Part shown: one piece after another, positions 1 to 5,660 of the stretch
How the letters are laid out: each line of letters begins with the position of its first letter
How positions within the stretch are numbered: the stretch's first letter is position 1
DNA from: Ktedonobacter sp. 13_1_20CM_4_53_11
GTDB taxonomy: Bacteria; Chloroflexota; Ktedonobacteria; Ktedonobacterales; Ktedonobacteraceae
Assembly (NCBI GenBank): GCA_001919995.1
Contig: MNIY01000185.1
Span: 1 to 7,963 of the forward strand
DNA length: 7,963 nucleotides
Direction: 5' to 3'
Position numbers and translations under genes: made by a program
Notes under the pieces: model-generated
Databases searched by the model: none
Told to the model about the DNA's origin: nothing
What the model saw: only the letters and a program-made list of their open reading frames with translations

Positions 1-126
1 TTTAGCTATTTTGTACAATAATCTGAAAATTTCCAGCAACCTGCTGAATGTAATTACATGCTACTATGATAAGATACACATCCATGAGTTACTATGGGTA
101 GTTTGTCAGAAAGTGCTGATGTAAAA
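1..126. other. AT-rich intergenic stretch, no gene seen
   Basis: I find no convincing coding frame here; the ATG triplets are followed by stops within a few codons. The only structure is a 5-bp hairpin with a three-base loop at 34-46 (CAGCA/TGCTG) and a 12-bp palindrome ATGTAATTACAT at 48-59. Either could be a protein-binding site, but neither is placed against a recognisable promoter. The gene to the left lies outside the window. Confidence 0.5.
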
Positions 127-145
127 TTTGTGCAATTTGCACAAA
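127..145. promoter_or_regulatory. Perfect 19-bp palindrome, candidate operator
   Basis: TTTGTGCAA and TTGCACAAA form a perfect inverted repeat with 9-bp arms around one central T. Its right arm contains TTGCAC (137-142), which with TACAAA (159-164, 16-bp spacer) gives a weak sigma-70-like promoter pointing at the small ORF that starts at 184. The perfect symmetry, the 19-bp length and the overlap with a -35-like box fit a binding site for a dimeric helix-turn-helix repressor. The regulator is unknown. The motif is similar to, but not the same as, the Rex consensus (TTGTGAA arms). Confidence 0.5.
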
Positions 146-183
146 AAACATACACCTTTACAAAAATTTAAGGGGTATACTTG

Positions 184-312
184 ATGCATTCAATAAGTTC
201 AGTGCGCAACCTGGGTGTCAATGTTGAAGAATACGAAGAGGGGAGGCTCGAGCAACAGGAACGTTCACGAGTAGCAATGCACTCGAAACGTGGTAGAGAA
301 AAGGAGGATTAA
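184..312 (+). CDS. Possible small protein, 42 residues, unknown function
   Basis: This is an ATG-started frame of 42 codons ending in TAA. An AAGGGG ribosome binding site lies at 170-175, eight bases before the ATG, and an in-frame stop at 169-171 bounds it upstream. The product is hydrophilic and highly charged, with an acidic patch (EEYEEGRLEQQE) near residues 15-26 and a mixed basic/acidic tail ending KRGREKED. It has no signal peptide, membrane segment or cysteine, and I do not recognise a family. It lies just after the 127-145 palindrome and ends seven bases before a hairpin that also closes the convergent operon, which is the arrangement expected of a real transcription unit. It could still be a chance ORF; only comparison with relatives would settle it. 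Confidence 0.4.
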   Translation: MHSISSVRNLGVNVEEYEEGRLEQQERSRVAMHSKRGREKED

Positions 313-319
313 GTGAGAG

Positions 320-357
320 TTGTTGAAGCGCCAGGTAAAAAAATGGCGCCTCAACAA
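320..357. terminator. Hairpin between convergent genes, T7 in loop
   Basis: Positions 320-333 and 344-357 form a 14-bp stem with one imperfect pair (A-C on the + strand, a G-U wobble on the - strand). The 10-base loop reads TTTTTTTACC on the minus strand. It begins six bases after the stop codon of the F420-type PPOX gene (minus strand) and eight bases after the stop of the small + strand ORF, so it is well placed to end both. Unlike a textbook intrinsic terminator, no U-run follows the stem on either strand; the U-run sits in the loop. It may work as a terminator or mainly as a 3'-end stabiliser. Confidence 0.65.
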
Positions 358-362
358 TGTCG

Positions 363-767
363 CTACAGACGTTCGATGACGTTCTCGCACTTCAAGCGCA
401 GGGTAATGCGGTGTTCTTTTGAGAATTGCTCCTCCATTTGCTGTTTAGCATTTTCCTCGCCGTCGTAGCGAGCCGCTAATCGATAGATATCCCGGTGTGC
501 CGTCTCCTGGTCCTCATCCATTTCAACATTGCCACTGATCGTGACATAGTTGTAACCATCCTCCACACAAATTGAAATGCGCGGGTCGCGTTTCATATTG
601 AGATCTTTGACACGCCCTGCTTTCGTGTTCATTATGATGGTATTTTCATCGAGCAGGTACCACATTGTGGTCAATTGGGGAGACCCATCTTTATTAAGGG
701 TGGCGAGTACTGCGAAACGCCGCTCTTGCAAGAAGGCCCGCGCTTTTTCAGATAACGTACTTGGCAT
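363..767 (-). CDS. F420-type PPOX-fold (FDOR-B-like) protein
   Basis: A 134-residue protein of the pyridoxamine 5'-phosphate oxidase-like split beta-barrel family, closest in style to the Rv1155-type F420-binding subgroup. What is seen: an N-terminal helix (residues 4-16), the strand pair RFAVLATLNKDGSPQLTTMWY (17-37), and the cofactor-pocket stretch GRVKDLNMKRDPRISICVED (51-70), whose Lys/Asn/Arg pattern is typical of F420-binding members. The length matches the family. Such proteins usually work as dimers with the cofactor at the interface, either reducing substrates with F420H2 or acting as F420 carriers; the substrate cannot be read from sequence. The start follows AGGAAAGAG with about four bases of spacing. 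It is the last gene of the F420 operon, 32 bases after cofC, and that context supports F420 over FMN as cofactor. Confidence 0.88.
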   Translation of the reverse strand: MPSTLSEKARAFLQERRFAVLATLNKDGSPQLTTMWYLLDENTIIMNTKAGRVKDLNMKRDPRISICVEDGYNYVTISGNVEMDEDQETAHRDIYRLAARYDGEENAKQQMEEQFSKEHRITLRLKCENVIERL

Positions 768-799
768 ACATCTCTTTCCTTATCATTCTTGCTAAACCT

Positions 800-1489
800 C
801 TACAGTGGCGCTGAATGATGCGCCAGACTTTCTTCGGAGTCACTGTAGGAGTTTTCCCTATGTGTTGCGGGCCAGCTTCGTATTTTTTCGCCACTCAGAA
901 CTTGTAGCTCGTATAGATCATCTAGATCATCAATTGTATCGATGTCTAACGCCAGGCCAATGCTATTATATATAGTACTGCCGAGTTGCCGCTCCTTCGC
1001 TGCACGCACGTATTTATACAGGCTGTTGACCCCAAACAGGTAGGGAAGCGCCAGCGGCGGCTGTACAAGGAGCGCGTTTGTGCCCGTGCCATCGCGTGAC
1101 GGTGCAAGTACCACTGGGTAGCGCAGAGATCGTTCAATCAGAGCACGAATGTCGCTGGGTTGAAGTAAAGGCAAGTCACCTGATATGGTCAAAAGGGCGG
1201 TAGTGCCAGCCTCTTGCTCTTGCAATGCAGCAGCATGGAGCGCGGCATTATGACCCGGCATCTCCTCGACAAGTGCACGGACTCCCCACGTTTGAGCAAA
1301 ATCTAGCACCCGTATGTCCGGGCTTACTACTGTAATCTGATCAAGCAAATTGCTTTGTTGCAACACGTGTAGTACGTGGTGCAGCATATCTAATACCAGG
1401 TTTTTACGCTGGTGTAATGTCATGTGCCCCGCCAGGCGACTTTTCGCTTCATCCAGCGCTTTGACGGGGATTAATGCTCTATATATCAT
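800..1489 (-). CDS. cofC: 2-phospho-L-lactate (or PEP) guanylyltransferase
   Basis: CofC/FbiD uses GTP to activate a three-carbon phosphoacid (2-phospho-L-lactate in archaea, phosphoenolpyruvate in actinobacteria) to the GDP-linked donor that CofD transfers to FO. The nucleotidyltransferase signature is clear: IPVKALDEAKSRLAG (residues 7-21) as the nucleotide-binding loop, ISGDLPLL (102-109) with the metal-binding Asp, SRDGTGTNALL (131-141), and DIDTIDDL (182-189). The core fills the usual length of about 200 residues. A hydrophilic Ser/His-rich tail follows (about 203-229) that the fold does not need. The ATG gives the expected N-terminus, but the ribosome binding site (AGAG) is weak, which suggests translation coupled to cofD 31 bases upstream. 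The substrate cannot be fixed from sequence, but the nitroreductase in the same operon argues for PEP. Confidence 0.92.
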   Translation of the reverse strand: MIYRALIPVKALDEAKSRLAGHMTLHQRKNLVLDMLHHVLHVLQQSNLLDQITVVSPDIRVLDFAQTWGVRALVEEMPGHNAALHAAALQEQEAGTTALLTISGDLPLLQPSDIRALIERSLRYPVVLAPSRDGTGTNALLVQPPLALPYLFGVNSLYKYVRAAKERQLGSTIYNSIGLALDIDTIDDLDDLYELQVLSGEKIRSWPATHRENSYSDSEESLAHHSAPL

Positions 1490-1520
1490 ATGACTCTGTT
1501 TTCTTTACGAATCTGGCGAA

Positions 1521-2453
1521 TTAAAAACTCAATCCCGCCGCCTCCAGGGTCTTGCGGGCAAGGGCAGCTTTGCTTTCTTCATCGCGCATAATAGTATTCG
1601 TCGCTTTCGTGGGTATACCCAGATCCTCGATCTCGCTCACAAGATGATCATCTTGTTCGTCAATGATCATTACATCCAGGAAATCGCGGTAGCAACGAGC
1701 GACGCCTACCGCCGACACTTCCATACCAAGTCCGCTCATGAGTTTATCCGCAGGACCTTTGATCGGCGCCCCTCCAATAATTGGGCTTACGGCGATAATC
1801 ATGCTACTGGTTTCGTGAAGTGCGTCATGTATACCCGGTACAGCTAAAATAGTGCCGATACTGACGATGGGATTGCTTGGTGCCAGCAGGATCGCATCAG
1901 CCTCTTTCAGCGCATCGAGGACCCCTGGTGCTGGTCGTGCCTCCTGGACACCCACGAATAGAACACCCTGTACTTCGTCCACACAACGCCGTTTGACCAT
2001 GTATTCCTGGAAGTGAAGCTGTCCGACTGGAGTGATGATATTGGTAGCAACAGGCTGATCTGTCATCGGCAATAAGCGGATGCCCAGGCCAAATTGCTTT
2101 CGTAGATCGTCAGTGACTTCGCTGAGTGTTTTCCCCTGTCGCAGGAGGTTAGTACGGTGAATATGCGTGGCAAGATCTCTGTCACCGAGCATAAACCAGT
2201 CATCGTTGCCATATTGTGTGAGCTGCCCCATTGTATGATAGGTGTCATTTCGTATACCCCAACCATGTGTTTCATCGACAACGCCGGCCAGTGTGTACGT
2301 GACGATATCAAGATCAGGCGAAACATGCAAACCGTAAAACTCGCGATCATCTCCTGTGTTACCAATAACGGTAATCTCGTTTTGCGGAACAACCTGCACC
2401 AGCCCCTGTAAAAACCGTGCTGCGCCTACTCCGCCAGCAAGAACAACAATCAT
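1521..2453 (-). CDS. cofD: 2-phospho-L-lactate/PEP transferase to FO
   Basis: CofD/FbiA moves the phospho-lactyl or phosphoenolpyruvyl group from the GDP-activated donor onto the deazaflavin FO, giving F420-0 or dehydro-F420-0. At 310 residues it is the usual family length. Visible motifs: GGVGAARFLQGL (7-18), GNTGDD (31-36), DLDIVTYTLAG (47-57), FMLGDRDLATH (87-97), the PSNPIVSIGTIL segment in the middle, SPIIGGAPIKGPADKLM after it, and TNTIM near the C-terminus. These make up the nucleotide and FO pocket of the family. The start is well supported by AGAGGA four bases before the ATG. It starts 12 bases after the nitroreductase stop and is followed by cofC, so the two enzymes passing on the labile GDP intermediate are translated together. 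Confidence 0.96.
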   Translation of the reverse strand: MIVVLAGGVGAARFLQGLVQVVPQNEITVIGNTGDDREFYGLHVSPDLDIVTYTLAGVVDETHGWGIRNDTYHTMGQLTQYGNDDWFMLGDRDLATHIHRTNLLRQGKTLSEVTDDLRKQFGLGIRLLPMTDQPVATNIITPVGQLHFQEYMVKRRCVDEVQGVLFVGVQEARPAPGVLDALKEADAILLAPSNPIVSIGTILAVPGIHDALHETSSMIIAVSPIIGGAPIKGPADKLMSGLGMEVSAVGVARCYRDFLDVMIIDEQDDHLVSEIEDLGIPTKATNTIMRDEESKAALARKTLEAAGLSF

Positions 2454-2465
2454 AGTATCCTCTAA

Positions 2466-3116
2466 TTAATCGTAACGAACTATTAAAGCACTCAACGGCA
2501 GGCGTTCGCGCCGTTGCGGATCAGCAGAGGCGTATCCCACTGTGATCAGAGCATGAGGAATAAGCCTTGGATCCAACTCGAGAGCCTCGCAGACGATCTC
2601 CGGGCAGAAAAGCGGAGCGCACATCCAGCCAGTATCCAGCCCCAGGTCGTAAGCCATCAGGAGCATATTCTGGATAGCAGCCCCAAGGCTCTGGATCGCC
2701 ATCGTTGTTTCGTCGCTCTGTCGTTTCTCATCGGGGTAACGGTCAAGGTCTTCCAGGTACAGGCAGGGAATGATAATCACGGGGGCCTTGAGTATGCGCT
2801 GCCGGGACTTGTCCAGGCGAATATTCACGATTTCCGGGTCCTGTCCATCCATCTGCAGATTCTGCTGCCATGTCGAGCCCATTTGTTCTGCCAGGCGCGC
2901 CTTGAGTTCAGCTTTGGTGAGAATGACGAAACGCCATGGCTGTCTTCCATGTGGCGAGGGAGCCCAGCGCGCTGCTTCTAGTATCTGCTCGATCAGCTCA
3001 CGAGGAATGGGTTGAGTATGAAATTTCCGTACGCTGCGCCTGCCTTTCATCAAGGCTGCCAGGTTATCTGCTCGGGCAGGGAGCGTTATCTGTCGAGAAA
3101 AAAAATGGGTTGTCAC
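2466..3116 (-). CDS. Stand-alone FbiB-type nitroreductase (dehydro-F420-0 reductase)
   Basis: A nitroreductase-superfamily FMN enzyme of about 216 residues. The FMN phosphate-binding arginine cluster GRRSVRKF lies at 25-32, followed by AARWAPSPHGRQPWRF (48-63), GAAIQNMLLMAYDLGLDTGW (145-164) and a closing VGYA...RR near the end. In mycobacterial FbiB a domain of this type is fused after the CofE domain and reduces dehydro-F420-0 to F420-0; separate enzymes of this kind are reported from Thermomicrobia, another Chloroflexota class. Here it directly follows cofE as its own gene, supporting the same role. I chose the GTG at 3116, preceded by AGAGGG 12 bases upstream and 25 bases after the cofE stop. 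An ATG at 3188 would add 24 unconserved-looking residues, overlap cofE by 47 bases, and has no ribosome binding site. A general nitroreductase role is the main alternative. Confidence 0.85.
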   Translation of the reverse strand: MTTHFFSRQITLPARADNLAALMKGRRSVRKFHTQPIPRELIEQILEAARWAPSPHGRQPWRFVILTKAELKARLAEQMGSTWQQNLQMDGQDPEIVNIRLDKSRQRILKAPVIIIPCLYLEDLDRYPDEKRQSDETTMAIQSLGAAIQNMLLMAYDLGLDTGWMCAPLFCPEIVCEALELDPRLIPHALITVGYASADPQRRERLPLSALIVRYD

Positions 3117-3141
3117 GTTGGCGATATTCCCTCTTTGTAAA

Positions 3142-3909
3142 TCAGCGAAACATGTCTGTCGAGGTATCACGCAATAGGCTCCTGGCATCGTTTTTGCTGG
3201 GGATATACTGATAACCCCGGATAAGCGCTACCGGGATGCGGTCGATCTTGCCCATCACCAGTTCCGCAGCCGCTGCTAATTCGTCGGCTACGGCAATAGC
3301 GCTGGCCTGTAGTTCGTATCCATAAGGATCGCGTTGACCTCGATAGTCTACAATCGATTCTAATCCAGCTACCCCTATTGCTGCGTTGATCTGTCCATTG
3401 CGCCAGGGGCGTCCCCACGTATCTGAGATAATGACGCCGATATCAAAGGTGGCGTCTTCTTTCGCTAACTGCTGTAGTCGTGTGCGTAACTCATGGGCTG
3501 AGCGGTCAGGATCGATTGGTAAAAGGGTGAGCTCGCGTTCACCGTTGACATTTGACTCATCTACACCTGAGTTAGCACAGATGAAGCCATGTTTCGTTTC
3601 GGTAATCAATACGCCGTGATCCATTCGCACGATGCGACGGCTTTCACGTAATACTACCTCAATATGTTGAGCATCCTTCTTACTTTGCGCGGCAGCGGTT
3701 TGGGCAAATTCTGATGGTTGCACTTCATTGAGATTCACGATTTGTCCCTCTGCTTTGGAGACGATTTTTTGTGTCACAACGACTATATCGCCCTGCTGGA
3801 GGGACAACTGGTTGGTTTGTAGTGCTTCATATATAAGGACACCCAGGTCTGTGCCTGGGGGAATCTCTCCAATACCTTTAATTGGCACGATACGTAATTC
3901 TGCGCTCAT
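3142..3909 (-). CDS. cofE: F420-0:gamma-glutamyl ligase
   Basis: CofE adds L-glutamate(s) to F420-0 using GTP and divalent metal, producing F420-1, -2 and longer tails. The 255-residue protein is family length. Motifs from Met at 3909: IPIKGIGEIPPGTDLGVLI (near 8-26), VVTQKIVSKAEG (44-55), MDHGVLITETKHGFICANSG (96-115) running into VDESN, SDTWGRPWRNGQINAAIG (162-179), and ADELAAAAELVMGK (208-221). The Asp-rich loops are those that hold GTP and metal in this family. An upstream ATG at 3957 would add 16 residues that do not resemble the family N-terminus; the start at 3909 has AGGAGG just upstream, with a short three-base gap. It is the first gene of the operon and carries only the CofE domain, so FbiB is split in this organism. 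Confidence 0.96.
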   Translation of the reverse strand: MSAELRIVPIKGIGEIPPGTDLGVLIYEALQTNQLSLQQGDIVVVTQKIVSKAEGQIVNLNEVQPSEFAQTAAAQSKKDAQHIEVVLRESRRIVRMDHGVLITETKHGFICANSGVDESNVNGERELTLLPIDPDRSAHELRTRLQQLAKEDATFDIGVIISDTWGRPWRNGQINAAIGVAGLESIVDYRGQRDPYGYELQASAIAVADELAAAAELVMGKIDRIPVALIRGYQYIPSKNDARSLLRDTSTDMFR

Positions 3910-3927
3910 ATACCTCCTGACGACACC

Positions 3928-3957
3928 ATTATATCGTTTGCAATGGCAATACTGCAA
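3928..3957 (-). promoter_or_regulatory. Promoter of the F420 operon
   Basis: On the minus strand TTGCAG (3957-3952) and a consensus TATAAT (3933-3928) are separated by 18 bases, a good sigma-70-type promoter. The start of transcription would fall near 3921, leaving a leader of only about a dozen bases that holds little beyond the AGGAGG at 3918-3913. The whole five-gene operon can be driven from here; I saw no second promoter in the short gaps between the genes. Confidence 0.65.
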
Positions 3958-3958
3958 A
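3937..3958. repeat. Inverted repeat over the cofE -35, candidate operator
   Basis: TTTGCA (3937-3942) and TGCAAA (3953-3958) are perfect inverted arms ten bases apart, covering the -35 box and much of the spacer of the cofE promoter. A nested TTGC-N4-GCAA lies at 3938-3949. A dimeric regulator bound here would block RNA polymerase. It lies in the 200-bp divergent region, so it could also act on the DoxX gene at 4110. No regulator gene is adjacent. Confidence 0.4.
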
Positions 3959-4109
3959 TTGTAAAGTATTGAAGGGAAAGGGTCATTTACCTGTATCCTT
4001 TTCAGTATTTTACGTTGTATTTATGAGTAGTAGCGCCCTCAAAGGTGCCTGATCTTACTATCTCACTCTCATACGTTGCAACTTTGTTTGAAAGGGGTTA
4101 CACGAAACT

Positions 4110-4472
4110 ATGGTAAGAACACTTAGTCGTATGCTTTTGGCTGGTATCTTCATTGCTGGAGGCTTTGATGCCTTTGCGAAACCAGGTGGGCGTGTCGATA
4201 AAGTAGCCTCTTCCGGTATACCTGAGCCGGAACAGGCTGTCAAACTCAATGGTGCGGCTATGGTTATTGGGGGCACCGCGTTAGCTCTGAATATTGCGCC
4301 CAAAGCTGCGGCAGTTCTGCTGATAGGTAGCTTGATACCGACAACGTTCGTCGGGCATCCATTCTGGAAAGAGTCAGAACCGGCTACCCGCAAGAATCAA
4401 CAGGTGCAGTTCCTCAAGAACCTTGGATTAATCGGGGGCCTGTTACTTGTTCTTATGGAGAAAAATAAGTAA
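4110..4472 (+). CDS. DoxX-family small membrane protein
   Basis: A 120-residue integral membrane protein of the DoxX family. The N-terminal RMLLAGIFIAGGFDAFAKPGGR (residues 7-28) is the family's first helix and following loop. Further hydrophobic stretches lie at about 47-62, 65-82 and 102-116, for four helices in all. The loop GHPFWKE (82-88), then R-x-N-Q-x-x-Q-F-L-K-N-L, matches family members from actinobacteria and Chloroflexota. DoxX proteins are tied to membrane redox and thiol metabolism in some bacteria, but the exact role here is unknown. A possible ribosome binding site AAAGGGG ends 12 bases before the ATG, rather far. The PIG-L gene starts 15 bases after the stop, and its ribosome binding site overlaps the DoxX stop codon, so the two are almost certainly co-transcribed. 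Confidence 0.85.
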   Translation: MVRTLSRMLLAGIFIAGGFDAFAKPGGRVDKVASSGIPEPEQAVKLNGAAMVIGGTALALNIAPKAAAVLLIGSLIPTTFVGHPFWKESEPATRKNQQVQFLKNLGLIGGLLLVLMEKNK

Positions 4473-4487
4473 GGAGGAAGACAATTC

Positions 4488-5222
4488 GTGAGTGAGCAGG
4501 AACAAAAGAAGGTCGCGATGGTCATTGTGGCCCATCCCGATGACGCCGAGTTTGGTGCTGCAGGTACTATCGCCACCTGGGTAAAAGAGGGATGGGAGGT
4601 CTATTATGTCATCTGTACGGATGCTTCAGGCGGTGGACCCGACGATGCAATGGATGTCGGACATGAGGCACGATTGGTAATCTCGAATACGCGGAAGAGC
4701 GAGCAGCGCGCGGCCTGTGCGTTGCTTGGTGTGAAAGATGTCATCTTTCTCGATTACCAGGATGGCCAACTGCAGCCAACTCTTGAACTACGGCGGGATC
4801 TTGTACGTGTGCTGCGCCAGTATAAACCATACCGTGTGCTATGCCAGTCTCCTGATAGAACATGGACACCTGTCTATGCGATTGGACGTTACCACCCTGA
4901 TCACCTGGCTGCTGGACAGGCAGCCATTGCAGCGATTTATCCTGCGTCGCAGAATGGATGGGATTTTCCCGATCTGTTGAAAGAAGGTCTGCTACCTCAT
5001 AAAGTGCAAGAAGTCTATTTTATGGGGGCACCGAACCCAAATTTTGCGGTCGATATCACGGAGCAGTGGGATCTCAAGATAGCGGCGTTGCGTGCTCACG
5101 CGAGTCAATTGGCTGAGAAATTTGAAGAACTGGAGAAGATGTTCTCCACTCGCACCGCTGAATGTGGTGCGCGCTATGGGATGACCTATGCTGAGGAATT
5201 TCATCGTGCCGAGAATCCATAA
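4488..5222 (+). CDS. PIG-L/LmbE-family zinc-dependent deacetylase
   Basis: A 244-residue member of the GlcNAc-PI de-N-acetylase (LmbE) family. The zinc and catalytic signature AHPDD is at 15-19, TRKSEQRAA (68-76) gives the conserved Arg/Glu helix, and the third zinc ligand motif HPDH is at 136-139. These enzymes remove acetyl groups from N-acetylglucosaminyl compounds (MshB of mycothiol and BshB of bacillithiol synthesis) or hydrolyse related amides. Which substrate is used here cannot be told; no thiol-biosynthesis ligase lies in the window. No signal peptide is visible, so it is probably cytoplasmic. Translation starts at GTG, supported by AAGGAGG at 4471-4477, since no ATG lies nearby and the conserved fold begins soon after. 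It is the second gene of the DoxX unit. The 3' side carries a small inverted repeat (AACACA/TGTGTT, 5235-5259) but no clear terminator. Confidence 0.9.
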   Translation: MSEQEQKKVAMVIVAHPDDAEFGAAGTIATWVKEGWEVYYVICTDASGGGPDDAMDVGHEARLVISNTRKSEQRAACALLGVKDVIFLDYQDGQLQPTLELRRDLVRVLRQYKPYRVLCQSPDRTWTPVYAIGRYHPDHLAAGQAAIAAIYPASQNGWDFPDLLKEGLLPHKVQEVYFMGAPNPNFAVDITEQWDLKIAALRAHASQLAEKFEELEKMFSTRTAECGARYGMTYAEEFHRAENP

Positions 5223-5291
5223 ACAAGTAGCCTTAACACAAGTATAGTAACGATGTGTTGCTCGTGCTGGACGCAAATGCGTGGATACCCC

Positions 5292-5321
5292 TTGCAATTG
5301 CCACAGCTTTTATGACATACT
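5292..5321 (+). promoter_or_regulatory. Candidate promoter of the riboswitch-ribXY transcript
   Basis: TTGCAA (5292-5297), an 18-base spacer and CATACT (5316-5321) give a moderate sigma-70-like promoter. Its start site would fall near 5328, only a few bases before the first P1 base of the FMN riboswitch at 5332, which is where it should be. The -10 box matches consensus at four of six positions. Confidence 0.45.
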
Positions 5322-5331
5322 TAGACAAGAG

Positions 5332-5487
5332 ACCTTCGGGGCAGGGTGTAATTCCCGACCGGCGGTGAGGCGAATAGTTGATATATTCGTCAAGCCCGCG
5401 AGTTATCGGTGAGCCAGTGTTGGCGAGCTGTTTGACAGATTCGGTGCGAATCCGAAGCCGACGGTTACAGTCCGGATGGGAGAAGGT
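5332..5487 (+). ncRNA. FMN riboswitch (RFN element) aptamer
   Basis: The conserved RFN blocks occur in the right order. P1 is closed by ACCTTC (5332-5337) with GAAGGT (5482-5487), a perfect 6-bp match. GGGGCAGGGTG leads into the P2 stem GGG/CCC, then GACCGGCGGT. A variable P3 arm (CGAATA 5371-5376 / TATTCG 5384-5389) is followed by AGCCCGCGAG. Then comes the P5/P6 block GATTCGGTGCGAATCCGAAG, followed by CCGACGG, and the closing GTCCGGATGGGAGAAGG. This RNA binds FMN and usually switches off riboflavin synthesis or uptake genes when flavin is plentiful. It lies 173 bases upstream of the ribX-like permease and on the same strand, which marks ribXY as its target. Confidence 0.97.
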
Positions 5488-5489
5488 TC

Positions 5490-5655
5490 AGCATAGATAC
5501 GGATCACTCTACCTTGTTGCATGGTAGCAACATGGTCTATTAGGCTATCCGCAATGCTCTTCTAGTGTCTCCCTCACAAGCCTCCCCGAGTCAGTTGAAT
5601 TGACGCTTCCCCTTTTTGGGTGGGAACAACTGTCAATAGCGCTATGACTGAGGGA
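5490..5655 (+). promoter_or_regulatory. Riboswitch expression platform masking the ribX RBS
   Basis: Several nested pairings link the aptamer to the ribX ribosome binding site (GAGGG, 5650-5654). AGCAT/ATGCT (5490-5494/5554-5558) and CGGAT/ATCCG (5500-5504/5547-5551) enclose a hairpin at 5511-5536 (ACC.TGTTGC/GCAACA.GGT). The left arm of that hairpin, ACCTT (5511-5515), can instead pair with AAGGT, the 3' side of P1 (5483-5487), giving a natural switch. Downstream, TCCCTCA (5570-5576) is a perfect complement of TGAGGGA (5649-5655) at the ribosome binding site. A second arm, with CCC (5585-5587), AGTCA/TGACT, ATTGAC/GTCAAT (5599-5604/5632-5637) and TTCCC/GGGAA, can also cover it. There is no clear stem followed by a U-run, so control of translation start is the likelier mode. 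Confidence 0.6.
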
Positions 5656-5660
5656 TGTAA

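Noticed and set aside
313..468. GTG-started + strand ORF of 51 codons after a strong AAGGAGG
   Set aside because: It runs through the 320-357 hairpin and then antisense through the end of the F420-type PPOX gene; its product looks like a random Arg/Cys/Ser-rich shadow. The AAGGAGG falls within the last codons of the 42-residue ORF.
2514..2981. 155-codon + strand ORF opposite the nitroreductase
   Set aside because: It is a mirror of a well-supported conserved gene, and its product shows no recognisable motif.
3117..3188. Upstream ATG start for the nitroreductase gene
   Set aside because: It has no ribosome binding site, overlaps cofE by 47 bases, and adds residues unlike the family; GTG at 3116 is better supported.
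3910..3957. Upstream ATG start for cofE
   Set aside because: The added 16 residues do not resemble the family N-terminus and would start upstream of the predicted transcription start.
4033..4050. Short hairpin GCGCC/GGTGC in the cofE-DoxX gap
   Set aside because: Five pairs with a G-U and no link to a start or stop codon; within chance expectation.
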